DNA from: Alkalihalobacillus alcalophilus ATCC 27647 = CGMCC 1.3604
GTDB taxonomy: Bacteria; Bacillota; Bacilli; Bacillales; Bacillaceae_D
DNA: 54,731 bases
NCBI RefSeq assembly: GCF_000292245.2
Contig: NZ_ALPT02000025.1
Coordinates: forward strand, 1 to 54,731
Reading direction: 5' to 3'
Part shown: positions 26,781-35,531 of the stretch, in pieces
Layout: every line of letters begins with the position of its first letter
How positions within the stretch are numbered: the first letter of the stretch is position 1
Program-made: the position numbers and the translations under genes
Notes under the pieces: generated by a model
What the model was told of the DNA's origin: nothing
Seen by the model: the letters and a program-made list of their open reading frames with translations, nothing else
Databases searched by the model: none

Positions 26781-27381
26781 GTGAGTAAAAAATTAATGAT
26801 GTTTTTGTCCGTCACCCTTTTCATTTTTTTATGCGACATTAACAATGGCTGGTGAACTATACGAAGACTTTACCTACGCTTATATCGAATTAACGGTTGA
26901 AGAAGATGGCGAATATTCAAGAGCTGAATATTATCAAGATTATGATGTCATGTATTTAAATGAGGGAGAGACGGACTGGCTCAGCGGTCCAAGCGAGCCA
27001 CTCGTTACCGACTCTGATACGAGTTATACAAACATCGCCAACGGCTTGCTTGAGATCCAAGATATCGTTACCGTTGAGGAAACAGCTCATCATTATGAAA
27101 TTAAATATTTTGGAAATGATAGCAATGTCTTTTATGCCTTTCAAAAACCTTTTGATTTATCCTTTCAAGGCTTTGACTTAGAGAAGCATTTAGAAATGGA
27201 GCTTTTTATTTATGTAGATAAAGAATCGTCTTATATGTATTCCTTCACATTTAATATTTTAGCCGATAACAATGAATGTGTTGCCTACATTGAAACAAAT
27301 GCAACGTTTGCTCGTTTCAATGAAATCGGAGAAATAATCGTGCCTGAAGAAGTTATAGAAGAAGCAACTGTTAATCATTGA
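26781..27381 (+). pseudogene. secreted hypothetical protein, frameshifted in its signal peptide
   Basis: A GTG at 26,781 has GGAGGTG seven bases upstream and opens a signal-peptide-like frame (MSKKLMMFLSVTLFIF), which stops after 24 codons. A second frame from about 26,831 to 27,381 continues with ATLTMAGELYED and a further 170 residues. Removing one T from the T7 run at 26,824-26,830 joins the two into a protein of about 199 residues with an N-terminal export signal. The mature part is acidic, with Tyr-rich beta-strand-like segments, and I do not recognise the family. The internal ATG at 26,845 lacks a ribosome site. Broken gene or assembly error. Confidence 0.65.
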
Positions 27382-27481
27382 TAAGAAGATTTATGTGAAT
27401 ATGCTTATAGCCGCATCCTGCTTTAAGTTTAATATGTCGACAAGGATTTGGGCTTCATTGGGGACCTTTTAGAATCAAATA

Positions 27482-27518
27482 AGCAAAACTCCCATTCTCG
27501 TAAGAAAGGGAGTTTTGC
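27482..27518. terminator. bidirectional terminator after valS and the secreted protein gene
   Basis: GCAAAACTCCC and GGGAGTTTTGC form a perfect 11-bp stem around a 15-base loop, 17 bases past the valS stop. Confidence 0.88.
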
Positions 27519-27534
27519 TTTCATTTAATCAACT

Positions 27535-30186
27535 TTAGCCTTGTAATTCAGCAATTCGTGCTTGAACTGATTCACGTTTTGCTGTGTAGTCAGCTTGTTT
27601 TGCTTTTTCTTCTTCAATCACTTTTTCTGGTGCTTTTGCTAGGAAGCCTTGGTTGTTCAATTTTTTCTCAACCCGCTCTACTTCCTTATTAAGTTTCTCT
27701 ACTTCTTTTCCAAGGCGAGCAATCTCTGCATCGATATCAAGTAAGCCAGCCAATGGTAAATAAATTTCCACTCCGGTTAACACGTTTGACATTGATTTAT
27801 CTGGAGCGGTTACGTCTGTACCCATTTCAAGCTTACTAGGATTACAGAATTTCACAAGATACTCTTCGCCACGTTGTAATTGGTCGAGAACATCTGCATC
27901 CTTCGCTTGAACGACCATTTCGATTTGTTTACTCATTGGTACATTTAACTCTGAACGAGTGTTACGGATCGAGCGAATGATTTCTTTTAAAAGCTCCATG
28001 TCCTTGTTCGCTTCAGGGAAAATATATTCTTCAACCTTTGTTGGCCAAGCAGCAACAGTGATTGATTCGCCTTTATGCGGCAAGTGCTGCCATATTTCCT
28101 CGGTAATAAACGGCATAAACGGGTGCAATAAACGCATCGTTTGATCCAAAACATAAGCTAAAATCGAACGAGTCGTTTTCTTTGCTGCCTCATCTTCACC
28201 GTAAAGTGGTAACTTCGCCATTTCAATATACCAGTCACAGAAATCATCCCAAATAAAGTTGTAAAGAAGGCGCCCAACCTCACCAAACTCATAAACTTCA
28301 ATTAAACGAGTCACATCTTCAATCGTTTCTTGAAGGCGAGTTAAAATCCATTTATCGGCGATTGATTTTTCACCACTGAAATCAATTTCATCATATGTTA
28401 AGCCTTCCATATTCATTAAAGCAAAACGCGAAGCATTCCAAATTTTATTACCAAAGTTCCACGTGGATTCAACTTTTTCCCAATAGAAGCGAAGGTCATT
28501 CCCAGGCGAGCTTCCTGTTGCTAAGAAAAATCTCAACGCATCGGCCCCGTATTTGTCAATGACTTCAATTGGGTCAACCCCATTACCTAGTGACTTACTC
28601 ATTTTGCGGCCTTCGGAATCACGAATTAACCCGTGGATTAAGACATCTTTAAATGGACGCTCTTCAGTAAACTCAATTCCTTGGAAAATCATTCTTGATA
28701 CCCAGAAGAAAATGATGTCATAACCTGTTACAAGAGCACTTGTTGGATAGTAACGTTTGAAATCAATTGCCTGCTCATCTGGCCAACCCATTGTTGAGAA
28801 TGGCCATAAAGCAGAGCTGAACCATGTATCTAAAACATCCTCATCTTGATGCCAATTTTCAATATCTGCTGGTTCTTCACGGCCTACGTATAATTCACCT
28901 GTTTCTTTATGATACCAAGCTGGAATCCGATGCCCCCACCATAATTGTCTGGAAATGCACCAATCACGAATGTTTTCCATCCAACGAAGATACGTTCCTT
29001 CAAAACGTTCTGGAACAAAGTTGACTTTTCCTTCTGTTTGTTGAAGTTTTATCGCTTCATCCGCTAATGGCTGCATTTTAACAAACCATTGTGTTGATAA
29101 ATATGGCTCAACAACGGCACCACTACGCTCTGAGTGACCAACCGAATGCATATGCTCTTCAATTTCGAATAAAACGCCCGCTTCTTGAAGGTCACGAACA
29201 ATTTTTTTACGGCAAGCAAAACGGTCTAACCCTTGGTACTCACCTGCATTTTCATTCATTGTTCCGTCTTCATTCATAACTAAAACACGTTCAAGATTAT
29301 GACGGTTTCCAATTTCAAAATCATTTGGATCATGGGCTGGGGTAATTTTTACCGCACCTGAGCCAAATTCCATATCAACATAATCATCGGCAACGATTGG
29401 AATTTCACGATTGGTAATTGGTAAAGTCACGGTTTTGCCAATTAAATGCTTGTAACGCTCATCTTCAGGGTGAACCGCAACGGCCGTATCGCCAAGCATC
29501 GTCTCTGGACGAGTTGTCGCAACATGAATTGAACCACTGCCATCCGTTAATGGATAGTTCATATGATAAAATGCTCCTTGGACATCCTTATAAATAACTT
29601 CAATGTCCGATAAAGCGGTTTTCGTTTGCGGATCCCAGTTAATAATATACTCGCCGCGGTAAATGAACCCTTTTTCATATAAGGAAACAAATACTTCACG
29701 AACTGCTTTTGATAAACCTTCATCAAGGGTAAAACGCTCACGTGAGTAGTCAACAGAAATCCCTACTTTTGACCATTGATCACGAATAAAGCCCGCATAC
29801 TCCTCTTTCCATTCCCAAGACTTTTCTAAAAACTTCTCACGTCCTAATTCATAACGATTCGTACCTTCTTCTTTTAACTTTGCTTCTACTTTTGCTTGGG
29901 TTGCAATTCCGGCATGGTCCATTCCTGGTAGCCATAACATATCATTACCTTGCATCCGTTTTGTTCTCGCAATAATATCTTGTAGCGTTAAGTCCCAAGC
30001 ATGACCTAAATGTAGTTTTCCGGTTACATTTGGCGGCGGAATCACGATCGAATATGGTTTTTTCGATTCATCCCCTGTTGCTTCAAAAAACTTACCGTCA
30101 AGCCATTGTGAATACCATTTTTTTTCTGTTTCTTGTGGATTATATTTGGTTGGCATTTCATGGTTTTGATTTTCCACTGTCATCAC
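27535..30186 (-). CDS. valS: valyl-tRNA synthetase
   Basis: A class I synthetase of about 880 residues. The HIGH motif appears as PNVTGKLHLGHAWD near residue 53, the editing (CP1) domain contains TTRPETMLGDTAVAVHP, and the KMSKS motif is GRKMSKSLGNGVDP near 528. The C-terminal coiled coil (EIARLGKEVEKLNKEVERVEKKL) grips the tRNA. Three start codons are possible (30,186, 30,183, 30,177); the GGAG spacing favours the GTG at 30,177. It is controlled by the upstream T-box leader. Confidence 0.97.
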   Translation of the reverse strand: MMTVENQNHEMPTKYNPQETEKKWYSQWLDGKFFEATGDESKKPYSIVIPPPNVTGKLHLGHAWDLTLQDIIARTKRMQGNDMLWLPGMDHAGIATQAKVEAKLKEEGTNRYELGREKFLEKSWEWKEEYAGFIRDQWSKVGISVDYSRERFTLDEGLSKAVREVFVSLYEKGFIYRGEYIINWDPQTKTALSDIEVIYKDVQGAFYHMNYPLTDGSGSIHVATTRPETMLGDTAVAVHPEDERYKHLIGKTVTLPITNREIPIVADDYVDMEFGSGAVKITPAHDPNDFEIGNRHNLERVLVMNEDGTMNENAGEYQGLDRFACRKKIVRDLQEAGVLFEIEEHMHSVGHSERSGAVVEPYLSTQWFVKMQPLADEAIKLQQTEGKVNFVPERFEGTYLRWMENIRDWCISRQLWWGHRIPAWYHKETGELYVGREEPADIENWHQDEDVLDTWFSSALWPFSTMGWPDEQAIDFKRYYPTSALVTGYDIIFFWVSRMIFQGIEFTEERPFKDVLIHGLIRDSEGRKMSKSLGNGVDPIEVIDKYGADALRFFLATGSSPGNDLRFYWEKVESTWNFGNKIWNASRFALMNMEGLTYDEIDFSGEKSIADKWILTRLQETIEDVTRLIEVYEFGEVGRLLYNFIWDDFCDWYIEMAKLPLYGEDEAAKKTTRSILAYVLDQTMRLLHPFMPFITEEIWQHLPHKGESITVAAWPTKVEEYIFPEANKDMELLKEIIRSIRNTRSELNVPMSKQIEMVVQAKDADVLDQLQRGEEYLVKFCNPSKLEMGTDVTAPDKSMSNVLTGVEIYLPLAGLLDIDAEIARLGKEVEKLNKEVERVEKKLNNQGFLAKAPEKVIEEEKAKQADYTAKRESVQARIAELQG

Positions 30187-30351
30187 TCCAATTATTTGAT
30201 TTATATTCTTTTAGCTGGCTCCATTTTGAACAACAAAAAACGAGCTCGCTCCACTATTAAGGAATACTTATGGAAGATTTTTTGCTCCTTTAACATATGA
30301 ATCTCACTTTGAGAAATAAAGACTCGCCCTTTACATTTTATTCCTTTTAGA

Positions 30352-30620
30352 ACATACAAAAACTCCCTCCATCCAAAGGACGAAGAGAGTTGATTCGCGG
30401 TACCACCTTTGTTTACACAAATAAAAGAGCATTCGTGTACACTCAACATGTTAACGGGTTTTCCCGACTTAACCTACTGTCTTTCAGTTAAGTGGCTCAT
30501 AGGCGACCTTCCATTCATACAGCTTAAAGAATCTTACAGCCAAGGATTCTTCTCTCTAAAAGGTTCTGAATGTACTCTTCCTACTCAAAGCTTTTTTCTA
30601 CTATATAAAAAAAATATGTA
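30352..30620 (-). promoter_or_regulatory. T-box leader of valS
   Basis: Read on the minus strand, the leader contains the T-box core AAGGTGGTACCGCG at 30,394-30,411, followed by the competing terminator stem (AACTCTCTTCGTCC with GGATGGAGGGAGTT, then TTTTTG). Stem I lies further upstream, with an AGAGA bulge-like word and a GGCTG distal word. The candidate valine specifier is GUC in AAGGUCGCC, which fits valS. Binding of uncharged tRNA-Val would favour the antiterminator and read-through. Confidence 0.93.
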
Positions 30621-30626
30621 TACGTT

Positions 30627-30656
30627 ATTTTACTCAACGATAATGTTAATTGTCAA
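30627..30656 (-). promoter_or_regulatory. sigma-A promoter of valS
   Basis: On the minus strand TTGACA (30,656-30,651) and TAAAAT (30,632-30,627) are 18 bases apart, placing the start of transcription just before the T-box leader. Confidence 0.75.
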
Positions 30657-30782
30657 TATCAGCATCGCCCATTTTCCGGTTTTTATTCATCTTCTTTTTA
30701 GAAAATGAACAAGTAAGTCTCCATTTCTTCTGTAATCGCATAGGCTGTAATATCTAAACCGTACAAAAGGAGTTAGTCGTAC

Positions 30783-30983
30783 ATGCGAAAACGAATGCGT
30801 TATTATAAGAAGCCCTGTCGCCCCGCTTGGTCATTCAAAATAAAAACGATTTGTGCTCAAATTCTCGTTCCACTTATTTGCTTTCAATTTATTCGAACCA
30901 TTTTACTCCCGACAACCTTTGATCTTTTTTTGTTGACGATAATGGTTGTGTTATATTGTTCGATTTGGTTTAAGTTATGGTAA
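30783..30983 (+). CDS. small hypothetical membrane protein, 66 aa
   Basis: A short frame with a clear ribosome site, AAAAGGAG about ten bases before the ATG. The product starts very basic (MRKRMRYYKKPCRP) and has two hydrophobic stretches at about residues 21-40 and 44-63, arranged as a hairpin in the membrane. It is the only plus-strand gene between valS and ysxE. I do not recognise it. The positive-inside N-terminus and ribosome site argue for a real gene. Confidence 0.6.
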   Translation: MRKRMRYYKKPCRPAWSFKIKTICAQILVPLICFQFIRTILLPTTFDLFLLTIMVVLYCSIWFKLW

Positions 30984-30993
30984 AACTTTAACA

Positions 30994-31030
30994 TAGAAAA
31001 AACGTTCCCTTCACTTGAAAGAGAACGTTC
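30994..31030 (-). terminator. terminator of the spoVID-ysxE transcript
   Basis: In the minus sense GAACGTTCTC pairs with GGGAACGTT and is followed by TTTTTTC. It directly follows the ysxE stop. Confidence 0.87.
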
Positions 31031-32047
31031 TTATTGTTGCTCCTGTTCTTGTTCGACAATTAATTTTTGTGTCAATCTTTGCACTTTTCGCATCGAAAGG
31101 AGACGTTTCTCTAAGCGTTGTACATGTTCAATTTCACTTCTGGAACGTTTTTTCTGTACGTATGCTTCAACCGCAAATACAATCGGCTCTGGAAAATTTA
31201 GATAGGCACAAATGAGATGTTTTTCTTCATCAAGTAACGGCAAATGTTTTTCATAACGAAAAAACCACTTTAACACTTCTTCTTCAGACCACATTGCTCT
31301 TGGAAAACTGTAGCGGCAAAACCCCGCAATATCTCGTGCCGGTGTATCTATGCTCGCTCGTTCAAAATTGATGAGGAGAGGTTCATTTTCCATGTTAATA
31401 ATCGAATGAGAGCGTGACAGACGTCCATGACATAAAACAGTTCGATATTTTTCCTTCTCTAAACAAATTTCATACCACTTCTCTAAATGATACTCCGCTC
31501 GTTCTGCCATCTGATCGAGCATATGAGCATGAGTAATAAAGGAGAGTTCAAAAGGAGACATATACGTCTTCGCCTCGGCAAGGTCAGCAAAACGAGATAG
31601 TTCAAGTCGCCTCAATTCCCAGTGAGATAATAAGCGATTATACGATTTTTCAATTGTCTCCTTTGAGAATTTCTGTGTTTGCACGGTGACACGATGAACA
31701 ATCGCCATTTGAGCAATCAGCTTTTCTTCTTGTGATTCTCTCCCTAAATACTCCACAGGTTCGACCCAAGGCATTAAATAATACGTATGAGAATTCGTTG
31801 AAATCGTATATTCTCCGTACTTGGTCGGAATAATCGGGATTACTTGATGATAATTATGTTTGGCTAGCATCCTCATCGCCTGTACAAATTCATCCGCTTG
31901 AAGTGGGGTCATCGTTGTTTCCTTTAAAGCAAAATCTCCACGGGAAGTGGAAATCCTTTTGATTTTTCCATGTTCTTCAATCGACTGAGGGTACACATCG
32001 TAATAAAATAAAATCGATGAATACGGATTCTCTTGTTCTTGCCTCAT
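31031..32047 (-). CDS. ysxE: YsxE, CotS-family kinase-fold spore coat protein
   Basis: A 338-residue protein with the aminoglycoside-phosphotransferase/choline-kinase fold of the CotS family. The catalytic-loop segment CHGRLSRSHSIINME (near residue 225) has His-Gly where active kinases have His-Gly-Asp, so it may be a pseudokinase. The partner segment INFERASIDTPARDIAGF follows. The frame opens at 32,119, but the ATG at 32,047 has GAAGGTGAG nearby and overlaps the previous stop (ATGA). Position between valS and spoVID matches B. subtilis ysxE, a spore-coat gene. Confidence 0.85.
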   Translation of the reverse strand: MRQEQENPYSSILFYYDVYPQSIEEHGKIKRISTSRGDFALKETTMTPLQADEFVQAMRMLAKHNYHQVIPIIPTKYGEYTISTNSHTYYLMPWVEPVEYLGRESQEEKLIAQMAIVHRVTVQTQKFSKETIEKSYNRLLSHWELRRLELSRFADLAEAKTYMSPFELSFITHAHMLDQMAERAEYHLEKWYEICLEKEKYRTVLCHGRLSRSHSIINMENEPLLINFERASIDTPARDIAGFCRYSFPRAMWSEEEVLKWFFRYEKHLPLLDEEKHLICAYLNFPEPIVFAVEAYVQKKRSRSEIEHVQRLEKRLLSMRKVQRLTQKLIVEQEQEQQ

Positions 32048-32958
32048 CTTGTACTCACCTTCTTTTTCTGATCTAACCATCGACTCATAAAGGTAACGAG
32101 CTTTTTTGAGCGCTCCCATTCAATAAGTGAAAAGCGGATAGCTTGTTCAATATCATGATCTGTCACATCGGTCCTTTGAATTTCTTCCGCGACTCGATTT
32201 AATTCGTAAGGAATCAGGCATTCAGCGATAAATAACATCACTTGCTCATCTGGAAAACCTTCAACCGTTCGCATCGTTTCTACTACTTTTTCTAACGATT
32301 CCTCTCCATGCTCTTGAAGCCAATAAAGAAAAAGCTGTCGTAACCCTTGATAAGAACGTACTGGAGCTTCAACTGTCCCATTCCAAAAAAGAACTTCATA
32401 CACTTTTTTCGCTTGCCTAACTGAATAAATGTTGTCCATTAACGGAACTTGCTCACTACCTGCTAATTTAACCAATTGTTCGGACTTTTTAACTCGAAAG
32501 TGAACTTCTTTTAAACAATCTGATAAAATTGCTCTTTGTTCACTTTTGATAACTGGTAACAAATTAGAAATTTCTTCGTACTTACGTGAGAAACGCTTTT
32601 GTTCCTTAACTTCAGCTTTAGTCAATTGCCCAAAACGAATCAGCGCTCCGAAAAAAGTGCCCCATTCAATTTCTTTTCCTTTTTCCAAAAAGTAATCCTC
32701 AATTTCATCATGAACCGTAACCCAACCATCTTTCCACTCTACAAATGGTTCTTCTGCTTTGGTGCGAATCATTCTATCAACTAACACATGAGGCGTGACA
32801 CTGCAACAGTCACGCCATACGATATGCCAATCTAAGATTTCTTTATTAAGCCAGTATTGAATTTTTTTTCGCCCTTGATCGGTTTCAAGAATCGCTTGAT
32901 TAATAAATTGAGCTTCCTTCCATTGATAATTTTCTTTAAGCCAATCCAATAATTCCAT
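32044..32958 (-). CDS. unknown protein, 304 aa, co-translated with ysxE
   Basis: I do not recognise this protein. It is soluble and largely alpha-helical, rich in Trp, Glu and Lys, without signal peptide, membrane helix or obvious catalytic motif. A cluster near residue 50 (WRDCCSVTPHVLVDRMI) and one near 245 (LFIAECLIPYELNRVAEEIQ) stand out. It overlaps ysxE at ATGA and follows spoVID, so it is likely made in the mother cell together with these coat-morphogenesis genes. In B. subtilis ysxE and spoVID are, as I recall, adjacent, so this is an added gene. Confidence 0.8.
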   Translation of the reverse strand: MELLDWLKENYQWKEAQFINQAILETDQGRKKIQYWLNKEILDWHIVWRDCCSVTPHVLVDRMIRTKAEEPFVEWKDGWVTVHDEIEDYFLEKGKEIEWGTFFGALIRFGQLTKAEVKEQKRFSRKYEEISNLLPVIKSEQRAILSDCLKEVHFRVKKSEQLVKLAGSEQVPLMDNIYSVRQAKKVYEVLFWNGTVEAPVRSYQGLRQLFLYWLQEHGEESLEKVVETMRTVEGFPDEQVMLFIAECLIPYELNRVAEEIQRTDVTDHDIEQAIRFSLIEWERSKKLVTFMSRWLDQKKKVSTR

Positions 32959-32975
32959 CCCTTTACTCCTTTAAC

Positions 32976-33231
32976 AAAAAGCGTAGCCTGTTTGCCCAGA
33001 AGCGAGAAAAGAGCCGTTGGTATACTCCGCCAGCTGCATGCCCTACACGTTCCGCGGGTGAGTCGGGAGCCTCCTCGTTAACGCTGCGGGTCTCCCCTCC
33101 CTCACTAATCCCGCAGGAGTCTCCGGGCATTCCGCTGCCTCCGTTTGGTTTAACCAAAAAACAATTGACTCCACTTAGTAGTGAACATTTTGATTCGTTT
33201 TTCTCAAAGTTTTAACAGGTCTAGCTAGGTT
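32976..33231. mobile_element. MITE-like inverted-repeat element with GC-rich core
   Basis: The left arm AAAGCGTAGCCTGTTTGCCC...AGAAGCGAGAAAA (32,977-33,010) is complementary to a degraded right arm TTTTTCTCAAAGTTTTAACA...GGTCTAGCTAGGTT (33,198-33,231). The core of about 185 bases is GC-rich and includes CCGCGGGTGAGTCGGGAGCC and CCCGCAGGAGTCTCCGGGC, resembling a repeat I remember from many Bacillaceae intergenic regions. It fills the gap between spoVID and the 304-residue gene and has no gene of its own. Confidence 0.75.
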
Positions 33232-33233
33232 AA

Positions 33234-34439
33234 TTACGATTGGTTCGAAACTGGAATGTACAGTATTTGTCCTTCTTCCACTTGCTCTTCCTTTAAACGG
33301 TTGAAACGAATTAACGTACTTGTTGGTATATCGTAGCGCTCGGCAATCGAATCAAGTGACTCATTTTCTTGGATAATGCACATTTTCCATTTCGAAAATC
33401 TTTCTTCACCCTTTGTGAGCATTTTTGTTAAATAAAGAGCATTTTCTTCTTTACGAGTTTTTTCCTCTACTTCCTCTTCATATTCTTCCTCAGCAAGCAC
33501 TTCATCCACTAGCTCTTCTTCCTCTATAATTGCAGCTGGGCTCGAACGTGCATACTCAAGTTCAGGCTCGACTTCGACAACTTGGGCTTCCTCTTCTGTC
33601 GGATGTATTTGAACAACAGGTTCCTTCTCTGTTGTGTCTTCTTGTTGGGACGATGGCTCGTTTTGTGCATGTGGCTCTCGTTCTTGGTTCTCCTCTTGCA
33701 CAAACTGCTCTTCCTTTTTAGCAACTGGTGTTTTTTTCTCTTTATATAAATACTCCAATGGTTTTCTTTCTTCAACTGGCTGTAACTCCGGCTCTAATTT
33801 CTTCGCAGTTGGTGCTTCCTCTTCTGCTTGTGCTTCTTCTTTTTCAAAAACAGGTGGGCTAATCGGAGCCGGTATTTCTTTTTCCTCTACTTTCCTCGCT
33901 TCAAAACTAAAGCTTGTATCTTCTAAAGAATTGTCTGGTATGGCTTCAGGCTCAATTTCTAACTCCTCGTCCTCCTCACGCACCTCTTCTTCTTGATGCG
34001 TTGCCATCCCACTAATGCCAACATCGGCGGTCAATTGAATGCAACTTTTCTCTGGCAAATCATAATCAAACGACTCAACCTCGACAAAGACATCATCAAG
34101 ATTTTGAATACGACTTATCGGAATCGTTACATCAATCGGGAAAAAGTGCTTAATTTCTCCTTGACCTTCCTCTGTTAATTGAAATTCTTCAACGGAGCGA
34201 TAAGAAATTTGTTCCTCTAGTGGCTGTTCCGGATCCAACTCAGATTCCGCTCGACTCACCGCTACATATTCCCCTACTAGTCTTAAGCCACCCTTAATAT
34301 AAACATGCTGATTATGCTCTTCAATCGTAATCTCTGGTTCTAAAGACATTGACAATACTTCCTTCACTTCTTGACCTTTATTCAACCAAACAGATTCTTC
34401 AATTGAAAAAGACAATTTCGACGGATGCTCCTGTGTCAT
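33234..34439 (-). CDS. spoVID: spore coat morphogenesis protein SpoVID
   Basis: A 401-residue protein that drives encasement of the forespore by coat proteins. The N-terminal beta-rich domain (1-150) is conserved (LSFSIEESVWLNKGQEV), followed by a long acidic, Glu/Pro-rich spacer (about 150-340) and a C-terminal LysM domain (CIIQENESLDSIAERYDIP...EEGQILYIPVS) at about 350-397. In B. subtilis the order is ysxE-spoVID-hemL; here hemL is about 18 kb away, separated by the pectin locus. Sigma-E control would be expected but no site is called. Confidence 0.93.
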   Translation of the reverse strand: MTQEHPSKLSFSIEESVWLNKGQEVKEVLSMSLEPEITIEEHNQHVYIKGGLRLVGEYVAVSRAESELDPEQPLEEQISYRSVEEFQLTEEGQGEIKHFFPIDVTIPISRIQNLDDVFVEVESFDYDLPEKSCIQLTADVGISGMATHQEEEVREEDEELEIEPEAIPDNSLEDTSFSFEARKVEEKEIPAPISPPVFEKEEAQAEEEAPTAKKLEPELQPVEERKPLEYLYKEKKTPVAKKEEQFVQEENQEREPHAQNEPSSQQEDTTEKEPVVQIHPTEEEAQVVEVEPELEYARSSPAAIIEEEELVDEVLAEEEYEEEVEEKTRKEENALYLTKMLTKGEERFSKWKMCIIQENESLDSIAERYDIPTSTLIRFNRLKEEQVEEGQILYIPVSNQS

Positions 34440-34685
34440 CGTACATAACCTCCCTTAATTCATCGTACAAATAAATAAATTCGAAACATGATAAGTTCAC
34501 AATAACACTCTATGACAAGTATCCAGAGATTATGATTGTTAAGCGAAACATTTCTTCTTAATAAGGGAAATTGTCCTCTTAATGCCGTTCGTTTTCCATA
34601 CAGCCTAAGCATTAACTCAAAAAAGCCCCCGACTAGGAAGGCTTTCAATCCATTCATTTTTACGTCTCCACAATTCATCTCATGA
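34440..34685. other. intergenic region between spoVID and the sugar importer
   Basis: A 246-base gap marking the left edge of the pectin island. A 72-codon minus frame covers it but has no ribosome site and no recognisable product. The spoVID promoter is expected here; I cannot place it. No repeat or attachment-like sequence is evident. Confidence 0.4.
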
Positions 34686-35531
34686 CTACTTCAATCCCGT
34701 TGTCGCAATCCCTTTCACGATATACTTTTGACAGAAGATGAATAAAATAAACTGTGGTAATAACGAAAGAGATGACATCGCAATTAATGGTCCCCAAGCT
34801 GTCATCGCATCAGGATCCATAAAACCTCTTAACCCTAAAGCGACCGTATACAACCTGGTATCTTGTAGGAAAATTAACGGAGAAAAGAAATCATCCCATG
34901 TCCACATAAACGCAAAAATCGTTACCGTTATGAGTGCTGGTTTACATAAAGGTAAAATAATCCGCCAAAAGATCCCAAAATGACTGCAACCATCAATCGT
35001 CGCTGCTTCATCTAGTTCCCGTGGAATACCACGAATAAATTGAACCATCAAAAAGATAAAGAAAGCTGATCCCCCTAAAAAAGCAGGAACAATTAATGGC
35101 AAGAATGTATTCACCCAGCCAATATTATGAAAAAGAATATATTGTGGAATAATGACAACTTGAACTGGTAACATCACCGTACCTAATAAACAAGCAAACA
35201 ACACTTTTTGAAACTTAAACTTTAAACGAGCAAACCCGTAAGCGACTAAACTCGAAGAAATTAATGTTCCGATAACGACAAAGGAAGTGACAATCATCGA
35301 GTTTTTAAAAAATAAATCAAAACCAAAATTTCCGTAACCTTCCCAACCGATTGAATAATTTTCCCATTGAAAGACAGAAGGGATTAAAGAGGCTGCATTA
35401 TGAAAGATTTCCGCTTCTGGTTTTACAGAGCTAGCAAACATCCATAAAATAGGATAAATCATCAAAAACCCAAGACCAATCATGAATGTATGATAAATGA
35501 TGGATGATAATCTTGATTTTTTATCGAGCAT
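34686..35531 (-). CDS. ABC sugar transporter permease, MalG/YesQ type
   Basis: A CUT1-family carbohydrate importer inner-membrane subunit of 281 residues with six helices. The EAA loop is ELDEAATIDGCSHFGIFWRIILPLCKPAL near residue 190, which docks to the MsmX-type shared ATPase. Its start overlaps the stop of the upstream permease (TAATG). Together with the binding protein it forms the importer of the pectin island. No ATPase gene is nearby, as usual for Bacillus CUT1 systems that use MsmX. Confidence 0.9.
   Translation of the reverse strand: MLDKKSRLSSIIYHTFMIGLGFLMIYPILWMFASSVKPEAEIFHNAASLIPSVFQWENYSIGWEGYGNFGFDLFFKNSMIVTSFVVIGTLISSSLVAYGFARLKFKFQKVLFACLLGTVMLPVQVVIIPQYILFHNIGWVNTFLPLIVPAFLGGSAFFIFLMVQFIRGIPRELDEAATIDGCSHFGIFWRIILPLCKPALITVTIFAFMWTWDDFFSPLIFLQDTRLYTVALGLRGFMDPDAMTAWGPLIAMSSLSLLPQFILFIFCQKYIVKGIATTGLK

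Noticed and set aside
30201..30708. Two open frames upstream of valS
   Set aside because: They lie within the T-box leader and its terminator stem; no ribosome site.
32963..33157. 64-codon minus frame
   Set aside because: It translates the GC-rich core of the inverted-repeat element.
33524..34178. Several frames inside spoVID
   Set aside because: Antisense and out-of-frame shadows of the acidic spacer; no ribosome sites and the spoVID frame is clearly conserved.
34460..34678. 72-codon minus frame between spoVID and the permease gene
   Set aside because: No ribosome site or recognisable product; the sequence is more likely promoter region for spoVID.
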